A stretch of 48,052 nt of DNA, from positions 1 to 48,052 of the forward strand of contig JBGVOM010000189.1 in NCBI GenBank assembly GCA_045126515.1, given 5' to 3'. Under the pieces are notes generated by a model that did not search any database, was not told where the DNA came from, and saw only the letters and a program-made list of their open reading frames with translations. This DNA is from RUG11237 sp045126515. Its GTDB lineage: Bacteria > Bacillota > Clostridia > Lachnospirales > Lachnospiraceae. A program made the translations under genes and the position numbers. This document shows, piece after piece, positions 1 through 9,428 of this stretch (the stretch's first letter is position 1; each line of letters opens with the position of its first letter).

Positions 1-75
1 GAGTATGGTATGTATAGGCAGGACTATTGTGGATGTGTGTTTTCGAAACAAGAACGGGAAAAGCAGAAGCAATAA
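1..75 (+). CDS. queH: Epoxyqueuosine reductase QueH, C-terminal end (partial)
   Basis: Frame 1 is open from the window edge to a TAA at 73-75 and encodes 24 residues containing YRQDYCGCVFSKQER. The YCGC motif followed by a basic tail is characteristic of the C-terminus of the DUF208/QueH family, metal/Fe-S enzymes that make the last reduction to queuosine in tRNA. Only the end is visible, so the call rests on this short motif. About 200 bp of AT-rich DNA separates it from the next gene, and I see no strong terminator hairpin after it, so read-through is possible. Confidence 0.7.
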   Translation, partial: EYGMYRQDYCGCVFSKQEREKQKQ

Positions 76-172
76 TTTATGTAACTAAATGTTAATGAAT
101 TGGTAAAAATATATATAAAAACATGAAATAAAACAATTAAGTTGTATAAAAGTAACAAAAACAACTGGGAAA

Positions 173-267
173 TCCCTCCTTAATGTGGTATAATATTATA
201 GGTATATTTTAAAAAGCAGCTGGTAAAAGTTTGAATTTTTGAATAGAACTGTCACATTAAGGAGGGA
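173..267. repeat. 15-bp perfect inverted repeat around the BspA-gene promoter and SD
   Basis: TCCCTCCTTAATGTG at 173-187 is the exact reverse complement of CACATTAAGGAGGGA at 253-267, with 65 bp between. The right arm contains the Shine-Dalgarno sequence (AGGAGGG, 260-266) of the gene starting at 274. The left arm lies directly before the candidate -10 box at 189-194. In a transcript from further upstream the arms would pair and hide the SD; a transcript from the local promoter would lack the left arm. The same geometry also fits a short invertible promoter or a pair of operator half-sites. The repeat is certain, its role is not. Confidence 0.85.
189..194 (+). promoter_or_regulatory. Candidate -10 box for the BspA-type gene
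   Basis: TATAAT at 189-194, 80 bp before the start codon, in a very AT-rich stretch. No good -35 is present at the expected distance (TGGGAA around 166-171 is a poor match), so activation or an alternative upstream start is possible. The box lies inside the 15-bp inverted repeat pair. Confidence 0.45.
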
Positions 268-273
268 AATTTT

Positions 274-3200
274 ATGGGTAGAGGAAAAAGAAAAGTAATC
301 AGTATGTGTATTGCAGCGGTGCTGTTAGTAGTTCAAATTGTCAGTGCACCGATAGAAACGCAGGCGGCAGGAAAGGTGAAAAGTATCGCGTTAAGTCAAA
401 GAAGTACCATAATGTATGTGGGGCAGAAGATTACGCTTAAGGTGACAAAAGTGAAGCCTGCCAATGCATCCAAAGGAGTAACATGGAAATCTTCTAATAG
501 CAAAGTGATAGCTGTTAGTTCCAAGGGAAAAGTGACAGCGAAGAAGGCAGGAACTGCCCAAATTACCGCTGTCAGTAAAAATAATAAGCAGGCAAAAGCA
601 GTATGTAAGGTGACTGTTTACAAGAAAGCAACGTCAATCCGATTGAATATAAATGAAAAGACATTAAATGTGAACGATAGTTTTCAACTTAAGGTAACAA
701 AAACTACACCTGCAAAGGCATATCCGGAAATTTCCTATAAATCTTCCAATACAAAAGTAGCGGCTGTAAATGCAAAAGGAAAAGTAATCGCAAAAGGTGC
801 AGGAAATGCTACGATTACAGTGTGGAATGACAGTAATAAGAAAGCAAAAGCCGTTTGCAAAGTTCTAGTGGAAGATAAAACACCTACAAGTACGCCAAAG
901 CCTACAAGTGTACCGACATCGAAGCCTACTGCGACCGGAATTCCGGGAACGGTAACTCCAATTCCCACTTCCGAGGCAGGCATGGGAGAACAGACGGTGT
1001 TACATTCCGGTTCTTATGAGCAGACTTCCTGGACAATTAATGGTAAGGGATGTCTTGAGGTAAATGGCATAGGGAATATGTGGAAAAGCGGAAGTACACC
1101 GGAATGGATACAGTATGGGGATGAAATTCTCAGTGCAAAAATTAGTGTGAGCGGTGCTAAGAATGCTTCTAGAATGTTTGATGGATGTGATAAATTAAAA
1201 GTAATAACATTGGAAGAATTTGATACCTCTCAGATTGTGAATATGAGTTATATGTTTCGTAATTGTAGCAGTCTGAAACAATTAGACTGCAGTACATTTG
1301 ATACTTCAAATGTTAAGAAAATGAATCATATGTTTTACGGTTGTGACAATTTGACAGAGTTAATTATTTCCAACTTCGACACGGGAAAAGTTACCGATAT
1401 GGGATATATGTTTTATGGTTGCAGCAGTTTAAAAGAAGCAGGTTGTGAAAATTTTGTAACGGCGGAAGTTGCTAATATGCGTTATATGTTTTATGATTGT
1501 GGCAATTTGACAAAGCTGGATTTACAGAATTTTCAGACAGAAAATGTTACCGGTATGAATGATATGTTTCGCGGATGCCAGAAACTTACAACGTTGGATG
1601 TAAGCAACTTTAATACCAGCCAGATTACAAACATGGGTAATATGTTCCGGGACTGTGGCAGTCTGCAAAAAATCGAAGTTGGAAGTTTTGATACTTCTAA
1701 GGTAACAAATATGAATAGTATGTTTTATGGCTGCAGCAGCCTGATAGAACTGGATTTACAGAATTTTGATACTGCTAATGTGAAAAATATGAATGGAATG
1801 TTTGGGGAATGCAGAAAGCTTACTTCTTTGAATGTTAGTAGCTTTGTTACAGAGTCTGTAACGAATATGAATGAAATGTTTGCAAACTGTGCTAAATTGC
1901 AGACACTGAATGTAAGTGGCTTTGTTACAGGAACTGTAACGAATATGAATAATATGTTTAACGGCTGTAGCAGTCTGACAGAATTAGATTTACATAGCTT
2001 TGATATCAGTAATGTTACTTCTTATACTGCGACTATGGTTTCCGGTTGTAGAAGTTTAAAGACACTGGTGACACCGCATAAGTCAGGAACGCAGGTTTGT
2101 AATCTGACAGGAATATGGAAGGATGCCAAGGGGAAAGAGTATGGTACGTTTCCGCAAAACGCTGCGGCAAGTATTGTGCTTACCAAAGCCGCACCAACGG
2201 CAACCCCGAAACCGACAGCCACAGCAACCCCGAAACCTACGGCGACACCAAAACCAACGGCGACATCGAAGCCGACAGCAACGCCAAAACCAACAGCAAC
2301 ACAAAAGCCGACAGCCACAGCAGGACTGACAGAAACACCAAAGCCAACAACGGAACCAGAGGTTACAATCAAGCCAACAATGACACCGGTAGCAACCCCG
2401 ACAGTGACAGTAACACCGGGACCAACAGTCAGTTCTCCAGATGAATCTCAGCAGCCCAAAGCAACGATAACACCGATACCAACTTCTATACCGGGAAGTA
2501 CGGAAAATGATATTAAATATTCAGGCTCATATGGACAAACCTGGTGGACGATTGATTCAGAAGGATGTCTTACGGTTAATGGTGAGGGCGACATGTGGGA
2601 CAAAGAAGATATACCGGGCTGGAAAAAATGCGGAGGCAGTTTTCAAAAGGCAGATATCAATGTTGTTGGTGCAACCAATGCCAAAGGAATGTTTAAATCC
2701 TGTAATGGTTTAAAAGAAATTGATTTTGAAGATTTTGATACCAGCACTATAACGGATATGTCTGAAATGTTTATGGGTTGCGGGAAACTTTATGTAATAA
2801 ATTTATATGAAATGGATACAAGAAACGTAACAGATATGAGTAGTATGTTCCGGGAATGTGGAGGATTAAATGTAATACGTTTATTTGATGATGACACTAC
2901 CGGATGGCCTACAAAATTTGTTACGGACAAGGTAACGGATATGAGCTATATGTTTGCCGGATGTTACAACCTGCAGATGGCTCAAACGCATAAGTTTAAT
3001 ACCAGTAATGTAACGGATATGAGTTATATGTTTTGGAATTGTTTACAGGCGAGAACAATTAATGTTTCAAGCTTTGATACCAGTAATGTTACGAATATGT
3101 CGAATATGTTCTGGTGCTGCAGAATGGTAGGAATTTTGGATATTGGTCATTTTGATACCAGTAAAGTAACGGATATGAGTAATATGTTTTTTGACTGTCG

Positions 3201-3921
3201 CTTGTGTAATGCTTTGGATGTAAGTGAGTTTGATACTTCGAATGTCACAGATATGAGTGGAATGTTTGAGAGTTGCAGTTATATTACTGAACTGGACGTA
3301 AGCAATTTTAACACGGAAAATGTAACTAATATGAGTGAAATGTTTGCCTATATTTCCGGAGTGACGAAATTAGATGTGGCAGGATTTGATACTTCTAAGG
3401 TAACAGGAATGGGAAGCATGTTTCATGGTTGTGTCGGATTGACACAACTGGATATGAGTCATTTTGACACAAAAAATGTCACTGATATGAGTTATATGTT
3501 TGCAAGTTGTAGTAATCTGAGTCGATTAGAGTTGAAAAAATTTAACACTACAAAAGTAAGTTCGATGCTTAGTATGTTCCAGGGATGTGAAAATTTAGAA
3601 CAAATTGACATGAGTGGGTTTGACAGCTCAAATGTGAGTTTGATGACAAAGATGTTTTATGGATGCAAAAAACTTACAGTACTGGATTTGAGTTCTTTTG
3701 TATTTAATGATGTATTTGCAAATGAAATAGCTATAGTAGATAGGAATGAAATGTTCGGAGAATGTGAGCTTTTAGAATGCATTTATACTCCGAAAAAAAC
3801 AGGTGATTCTTCTACACAATTGCCAGAGGGAACATGGGTTGATGAAAGTATGAACACATATGAAGAAATTCCGCAAAATTTAGATCAGAGTATCTTATTG
3901 CAGAAACAAGTAAATGAATAA
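274..3921 (+). CDS. Secreted BIG2 + BspA (DUF285) repeat surface protein
   Basis: The 1215-residue protein begins with a signal peptide (residues 1 to about 31, ending ETQA). Two BIG2 immunoglobulin-like domains follow (about 35-114 and 119-197), then a Thr/Pro linker, a first block of BspA-type repeats (about 243-615), a long ATPKPT linker (about 640-742) and a second block (about 749-1185). The repeats carry the DUF285 pattern FDTS.VTDMS.MF..C. Both blocks open with a related SGSY.QT.WTI segment, so the second half looks like an internal duplication. BspA-type proteins of other bacteria are surface adhesins that bind host or bacterial ligands; that role here is inference. No LPxTG motif or C-terminal membrane anchor is visible; the protein ends LLQKQVNE. 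The start is fixed by the SD AGGAGGG at 260-266. A terminator follows, so the gene appears monocistronic. Confidence 0.9.
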   Translation: MGRGKRKVISMCIAAVLLVVQIVSAPIETQAAGKVKSIALSQRSTIMYVGQKITLKVTKVKPANASKGVTWKSSNSKVIAVSSKGKVTAKKAGTAQITAVSKNNKQAKAVCKVTVYKKATSIRLNINEKTLNVNDSFQLKVTKTTPAKAYPEISYKSSNTKVAAVNAKGKVIAKGAGNATITVWNDSNKKAKAVCKVLVEDKTPTSTPKPTSVPTSKPTATGIPGTVTPIPTSEAGMGEQTVLHSGSYEQTSWTINGKGCLEVNGIGNMWKSGSTPEWIQYGDEILSAKISVSGAKNASRMFDGCDKLKVITLEEFDTSQIVNMSYMFRNCSSLKQLDCSTFDTSNVKKMNHMFYGCDNLTELIISNFDTGKVTDMGYMFYGCSSLKEAGCENFVTAEVANMRYMFYDCGNLTKLDLQNFQTENVTGMNDMFRGCQKLTTLDVSNFNTSQITNMGNMFRDCGSLQKIEVGSFDTSKVTNMNSMFYGCSSLIELDLQNFDTANVKNMNGMFGECRKLTSLNVSSFVTESVTNMNEMFANCAKLQTLNVSGFVTGTVTNMNNMFNGCSSLTELDLHSFDISNVTSYTATMVSGCRSLKTLVTPHKSGTQVCNLTGIWKDAKGKEYGTFPQNAAASIVLTKAAPTATPKPTATATPKPTATPKPTATSKPTATPKPTATQKPTATAGLTETPKPTTEPEVTIKPTMTPVATPTVTVTPGPTVSSPDESQQPKATITPIPTSIPGSTENDIKYSGSYGQTWWTIDSEGCLTVNGEGDMWDKEDIPGWKKCGGSFQKADINVVGATNAKGMFKSCNGLKEIDFEDFDTSTITDMSEMFMGCGKLYVINLYEMDTRNVTDMSSMFRECGGLNVIRLFDDDTTGWPTKFVTDKVTDMSYMFAGCYNLQMAQTHKFNTSNVTDMSYMFWNCLQARTINVSSFDTSNVTNMSNMFWCCRMVGILDIGHFDTSKVTDMSNMFFDCRLCNALDVSEFDTSNVTDMSGMFESCSYITELDVSNFNTENVTNMSEMFAYISGVTKLDVAGFDTSKVTGMGSMFHGCVGLTQLDMSHFDTKNVTDMSYMFASCSNLSRLELKKFNTTKVSSMLSMFQGCENLEQIDMSGFDSSNVSLMTKMFYGCKKLTVLDLSSFVFNDVFANEIAIVDRNEMFGECELLECIYTPKKTGDSSTQLPEGTWVDESMNTYEEIPQNLDQSILLQKQVNE
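2201..2314 (+). repeat. Six 18-bp in-frame tandem repeats (ATPKPT linker)
   Basis: Units of 18 bp with pattern CRACNNCRAARCCNACRG occur at 2201-2218, 2225-2242, 2243-2260, 2261-2278, 2279-2296 and 2297-2314, with 6 extra bases between the first two. Each encodes about one ATPKPT hexapeptide. Multiples of 18 keep the frame, so slippage would change linker length without breaking the protein. The GC-rich composition leaves a long open frame on the opposite strand that is not a gene. Confidence 0.85.
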
Positions 3922-3933
3922 AGCAGTAAATCG

Positions 3934-3975
3934 CAAGCCCAAACCAAGCAAAGGTTTGGGCTTGTGATTTTCTTT
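3934..3975 (+). terminator. Rho-independent terminator after the BspA-type gene
   Basis: CAAGCCCAAACC (3934-3945) pairs perfectly with GGTTTGGGCTTG (3953-3964) around a 7-nt loop, followed by the T-rich TGATTTTCTTT. The stem can be extended by an outer ATC/GAT. Confidence 0.9.
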
Positions 3976-4086
3976 GGTGGCTGGACAAAATCAGACAGAA
4001 ATGATACACTTATGAGCGAGTAAATTATGAAACGAGTCACTCTGTGACACACAGAAGTGAAAAGAAAGAGAAACGAGGTAATAGAT

Positions 4087-5460
<1,374 letters not shown>

Positions 5461-5493
5461 TTTTAATAATTTGTAAAAATAGATAAATAAAGG

Positions 5494-5580
5494 TTGCAAT
5501 TTCTGTGAAAATGGTATAGTATACTTTAGAAGGAAAACAAGTGTACGCGACACGCGAACAAAACAAAAGAAATGTTTTCC
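5494..5580 (+). promoter_or_regulatory. Candidate asd promoter and leader stem
   Basis: A TTGCAA at 5494-5499 is followed by overlapping -10-like TATAGT (5515-5520) and TATACT (5520-5525); neither spacing is ideal (15 and 20 bp). Downstream, GGAAAACA (5532-5539) can pair with TGTTTTCC (5573-5580), enclosing GTGTACGCGACAC. It matches no riboswitch family that I recognise. Confidence 0.4.
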
Positions 5581-5628
5581 CAAATTTTAGTTATTAGTTA
5601 AATTTTGAAAATTGAGGAGAAATGAACA

Positions 5629-6714
5629 ATGAGTCAGAAATTAAAAGTAGGTATCCTTGGAGCTACCGGTATGGTAGGTCAGCGTTTTATTGCATTATTA
5701 GAAAACCATCCTTGGTTTGAGGTAACAACAGTTGCTGCCAGCCCAAGAAGTGCAGGAAAGACATACGAAGATGCCGTAGGAGATAGATGGAAAATGACAA
5801 CACCAATGCCGGAGGCAGTGAAGAAATTAGTTGTCATGAACGTAAATGAAGTAGAAAAAGTTGCTTCAGAAGTAGATTTCGTATTCAGTGCTGTAGATAT
5901 GTCAAAAGACGAAATTAAGGCAATCGAAGAAGCTTATGCTAAGACAGAAACACCGGTTGTTTCTAATAACAGTGCACACAGATGGACACCGGATGTGCCA
6001 ATGGTAGTACCTGAAATCAATCCGGAACATTTTGAAGTAATCGAATCCCAGAGAAAACGTCTTGGAACAAAGAGAGGATTCGTTGCTGTAAAACCAAACT
6101 GTTCTATCCAGAGTTATGCACCGATTCTTACAGCGTGGAAGAAATTCGGCGTAAAAGAAGTAGTAGTTACTACATATCAGGCAATTTCCGGTGCCGGAAA
6201 AACATTTAAAGACTGGCCTGAAATGGAAGGAAATATTATCCCATTCATCGGTGGAGAAGAAGAAAAGAGCGAACAGGAACCATTAAGACTGTGGGGTAAG
6301 ATTGAAAACGGAGAAATCGTTAAAGCAGACGGACCTGTAATCACATCCCAGTGTATCCGTGTTCCGGTTTTAAACGGACATACAGCAGCAGTATTCGTAA
6401 AATTTGAAAAGAAACCTTCTAAGGAAGAATTAATCAAGGCTATGGTAGAATTTAGTGGACTTCCACAGGAATTAGAGCTTCCAAGTGCACCAAAGCAGTT
6501 TATTCAGTATTTAGAAGAAGATAATCGTCCACAGGTTACTTTAGATGTGGATTACGAAAATGGAATGGGCGTATCTGTAGGACGTCTTCGCGAAGATACA
6601 GTATACGATTATAAATTCGTAGGTTTATCTCACAATACAGTAAGAGGTGCAGCAGGCGGAGCGGTTCTTTGTGCAGAATTATTAAAAGCACAGGGTTACA
6701 TCCAGCCGAAATAA
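5629..6714 (+). CDS. asd: Aspartate-semialdehyde dehydrogenase (archaeal/fungal-type)
   Basis: Reduces aspartyl phosphate to aspartate semialdehyde with NADPH, the branch point to lysine, methionine and threonine. The 361-residue protein has the nucleotide-binding start LGATGMVGQRF and the catalytic cysteine in KPNCSIQ (Cys158). The NCSIQ form and the overall length resemble the archaeal/fungal branch of the family more than the E. coli type. A good SD (GAGGAG about 5613) supports the start. The formate/nitrite-type channel gene follows after 21 bp, so the two are probably cotranscribed. Codon use is strongly biased, as in abundant metabolic enzymes. Confidence 0.95.
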   Translation: MSQKLKVGILGATGMVGQRFIALLENHPWFEVTTVAASPRSAGKTYEDAVGDRWKMTTPMPEAVKKLVVMNVNEVEKVASEVDFVFSAVDMSKDEIKAIEEAYAKTETPVVSNNSAHRWTPDVPMVVPEINPEHFEVIESQRKRLGTKRGFVAVKPNCSIQSYAPILTAWKKFGVKEVVVTTYQAISGAGKTFKDWPEMEGNIIPFIGGEEEKSEQEPLRLWGKIENGEIVKADGPVITSQCIRVPVLNGHTAAVFVKFEKKPSKEELIKAMVEFSGLPQELELPSAPKQFIQYLEEDNRPQVTLDVDYENGMGVSVGRLREDTVYDYKFVGLSHNTVRGAAGGAVLCAELLKAQGYIQPK

Positions 6715-6735
6715 TCTACGGAGGAAATTACAATT

Positions 6736-7500
6736 ATGTACGATAAAGAATTAGATGCATTTGCAAGTGCAGCGGTTTCTAAATACGATAAGGCAAAGAA
6801 TTCACCGCTCCAGTACTTTATGGGGGCAGTTATTGCAGGATTTTTTATCGTGGTTGCTACCGTACTGTCAAATGTAACAGCAGCAGTATTTTATCAGAAA
6901 TCACCGGAAGTAGGTAAATTCCTTGGTGCTCTTCTGTTTTCCATTGCGATTGTTTTAATTGTGTTTGTTGGCGGTGAATTATTTACCGGAAACAACATGA
7001 CAATGGCGATGGGGGTGTATAACAAGAAAGTGACCTGGGGAAATGCTTTGAAAGTATGGGTATACAGTTATATAGGAAACTTTATCGGAGCATTTGTTCT
7101 TGGTGGTCTGGTAGTAATGAGCGGGTGTGCAAAAGGAATTCTTACAGATTATTATGCCGCTATCATTCCGGGAAAATTAGAATTAGATCCTCTTACATTT
7201 TTTATTAGAGGTATTCTGTGTAATTATCTGGTATGTCTTGCAGTATTCGTGGGCAAAAAGATGGAAACAGAAATCGGTAAACTTGTGGTAATGTTCTGCG
7301 TAATTACAGCCTTTGTCATTGCGGGTTTTGAACACTGTATTGCCAATATGGGAACCTTTACCATTGCAGGTTTTTTACTGGGAGGACTTCCGGTAAAAGA
7401 ACTGATTATGAGTTTTGTGTTTGTAACATTGGGAAATATTGTAGGTGGAGCCTTTTTACTGGCATGGCCGTTTAAATTTGTAAGCAGTAAAACAAAATAA
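6736..7500 (+). CDS. Formate/nitrite transporter family channel (FocA/NirC-like)
   Basis: A 254-residue membrane protein with about six hydrophobic segments. Family marks are GGELFTGNNM near the first third and EHCIANMGTF near residue 200, corresponding to the central filter loop and the conserved histidine of FNT channels, which form pentamers conducting formate, nitrite, hydrosulfide or related small anions. The substrate cannot be set from sequence alone; formate is plausible in a fermenting anaerobe. SD GGAGG at 6720 supports the start. It lies 21 bp behind asd, an unexplained pairing. Confidence 0.9.
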   Translation: MYDKELDAFASAAVSKYDKAKNSPLQYFMGAVIAGFFIVVATVLSNVTAAVFYQKSPEVGKFLGALLFSIAIVLIVFVGGELFTGNNMTMAMGVYNKKVTWGNALKVWVYSYIGNFIGAFVLGGLVVMSGCAKGILTDYYAAIIPGKLELDPLTFFIRGILCNYLVCLAVFVGKKMETEIGKLVVMFCVITAFVIAGFEHCIANMGTFTIAGFLLGGLPVKELIMSFVFVTLGNIVGGAFLLAWPFKFVSSKTK

Positions 7501-7522
7501 AACCGAATAAAGTAAAAACAGT

Positions 7523-7590
7523 AGCACTCCCTGTGATGAAATGTCTTATGCCGGTTGAACGGGAACATTTCAAAGCTGGGGGTGCTTTTG
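7523..7590 (+). terminator. Long imperfect hairpin with T tract after the FNT gene
   Basis: Three stacked stems: AGCACTCCC (7523-7531) with GGGGGTGCT (7578-7586), TGAAATGT (7537-7544) with ACATTTCA (7565-7572), and CCG (7551-7553) with CGG (7560-7562), followed by TTTT. The T tract suggests termination, but the structure is larger than most terminators in this window. Confidence 0.6.
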
Positions 7591-7617
7591 CGCTTTGAGA
7601 ACCACATAAATAAAAAA

Positions 7618-7646
7618 TTCAATAATAAAATGAAATATGGTACAAT
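7618..7646 (+). promoter_or_regulatory. Promoter for the diguanylate cyclase operon
   Basis: TTCAAT (7618-7623), 17-bp spacer, TACAAT (7641-7646). The predicted start near 7653 lies just before the SD at 7682-7687, which also argues for translation from 7695 rather than the upstream ATG at 7653. Confidence 0.55.
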
Positions 7647-7694
7647 ACTTGTATGGAAAGACGGACATATGTAAAGAAAATAGGGGGATGCTAT

Positions 7695-9428
7695 ATGAAG
7701 AAAGCAAAAAAAATCGTAGTAAACGTAATACTTATCTGTCTGCTGGCACAATTTTATCTGTTTGTCAGGACAGAGATTGGAGAAAACATACAGTATGACA
7801 GAGAGGTAATTCAGGATGGGTGGGATATTACAGTAAGAGGTGAAGAATTAGAAGAGCATACACTAAAAGATGCGTTTTTTCCGGTGACCAACAAAGGGGA
7901 TCAGGTGATTTTTAGTACCACGTTGCCAGATTATAAAATGTCTCATCCTATTTTGCAGTTTAAGACATATCATTCCATGATTTTGGTGACCTTGGATGAA
8001 GAAGTTATCTATCAATATGGCGAGGAACTTTATCAGCAGGGGAAAATGGTGGGAAGCGGGTATTTTCGTATTCCACTGCCTGAGGATTATGCCGGAAAAA
8101 GGCTTAGTATCTGTCTGGATGTGACGGAGGATAACGCTTTTTCCTCTATGGCAGAGATATCGGTAGAACAGTCTTACTTTATTATCCGCAATTTCTTGCT
8201 GAACAATATTGCAGAAGTATTGATTGGAACATTTCTATTTACTTTTGGAATGATTTTGGCACTGTTGATATTGTTTATAGGAAAGTCAGAGAGAGAATAT
8301 AGGATGTTGTTCTGGATTTCTCTGTTTTCCATGGTGGTTGCAGTGTGGATACTTAGCAATTTTTCTGTACTTCAGTTGTTCTGCAGAAATCTGAACACCA
8401 TGGCATATTTAGAATATCTGTCCCTGTATTTTGCACCTGTTGCCATGCTTATGTTTGTGTACGAGGCGCAGGATGATAAAAGGACAAAGACAGCGGTGCT
8501 GATTTTAGCCGGGATAATGTTTTTGTTTGATGTGATAACCGTCTTTTTGAATTTGTACACCACATACCATTTTTCAAAGGTATTAACGCTGTTCCACTGT
8601 CTGGGCTTCTTAACTATTGTGCTGACCACGTTATCTAATCTGGTGAGTCTGAAAAAGCAGAAAAACCAGTCTGACCGTATGATATTGTATGGTCTGGGAA
8701 TTATGGTGCTGTTTTTGCTTGTGGATATGGTGCGGTTTAATGTGGACAAATATTTCCGTCCTAAGCATATAAATATTTCAAACAGTATTCTTCCGGTGGG
8801 AGTGTTGATATTTGTCATTACCATGCTTGCCAGCTATGTATACCGATTGGTACAGGTCTTTTATAAAAATGTAGAAAAACAGACATTGATTCAGATCGCG
8901 TATACAGATGCACTTACCAATGTTAATAACAGGGCTATGTGTGAAAAAGTGTTTCAGGAGAGAGATGTACATATGCCTACTACAGTGATTAATTTTGACC
9001 TGAATCATTTTAAGGAGGTTAATGACAAGTATGGGCACAGCGTAGGAGATGAACTTTTGGTGGAGTTTGCAGGAATTTTAAAGGAAAATTATAGAAAAGA
9101 TGGTTTTGTGGGACGTATGGGCGGTGATGAATTTATTGTGGTGTTGGACAACAACCGGAAAGAATATGTGGAGAAAACGTTAGAAAACCTTCAAAAAAGA
9201 ATTAAGAAATGGAATGAGAAAAAGCAGCGGGACTACAGCATTTCAGCAGCTTATGGGTACTGTTCTAATCAGGAGGGCTTAGATACCTGCTCTTTATGGG
9301 ATTTATACAAAATATCAGATAAAAATATGTATGAAAACAAGGAACAGGGCAGATCAAATTTTAAGAATAAATATGGAGGAGATGCATTGTGGGCGAATTA
9401 TCAAAATTACCTAACATTGGAAAAGTAG
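7695..9428 (+). CDS. Membrane diguanylate cyclase with 7TM sensor region (GGDEF)
   Basis: A 577-residue protein: N-terminal hydrophobic segment (about 5-22), an extracytoplasmic domain of about 150 residues, then seven hydrophobic segments between about 175 and 390, and a C-terminal GGDEF domain with intact GGDEF at residues 476-480 and the upstream DALTNVNNR and DLNHFKEVND motifs. The layout matches 7TMR-DISM receptors joined to diguanylate cyclases, which make cyclic di-GMP in response to an outside ligand. The inhibitory I-site (RxxD five residues before GGDEF) reads RKDG, so product inhibition may be absent. The start at 7695 has an AGGGGG SD; the upstream in-frame ATG at 7653 sits at the predicted transcription start. 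The end overlaps the next gene by 40 bp. Confidence 0.88.
   Translation: MKKAKKIVVNVILICLLAQFYLFVRTEIGENIQYDREVIQDGWDITVRGEELEEHTLKDAFFPVTNKGDQVIFSTTLPDYKMSHPILQFKTYHSMILVTLDEEVIYQYGEELYQQGKMVGSGYFRIPLPEDYAGKRLSICLDVTEDNAFSSMAEISVEQSYFIIRNFLLNNIAEVLIGTFLFTFGMILALLILFIGKSEREYRMLFWISLFSMVVAVWILSNFSVLQLFCRNLNTMAYLEYLSLYFAPVAMLMFVYEAQDDKRTKTAVLILAGIMFLFDVITVFLNLYTTYHFSKVLTLFHCLGFLTIVLTTLSNLVSLKKQKNQSDRMILYGLGIMVLFLLVDMVRFNVDKYFRPKHINISNSILPVGVLIFVITMLASYVYRLVQVFYKNVEKQTLIQIAYTDALTNVNNRAMCEKVFQERDVHMPTTVINFDLNHFKEVNDKYGHSVGDELLVEFAGILKENYRKDGFVGRMGGDEFIVVLDNNRKEYVEKTLENLQKRIKKWNEKKQRDYSISAAYGYCSNQEGLDTCSLWDLYKISDKNMYENKEQGRSNFKNKYGGDALWANYQNYLTLEK

Noticed and set aside
2022..2372. Open frames on both strands over the Thr/Pro linker
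   Set aside because: They arise from the GC-rich 18-bp repeats. Their translations are low-complexity (VAVGFGV), have no SD, and the BspA frame is clearly the coding one.
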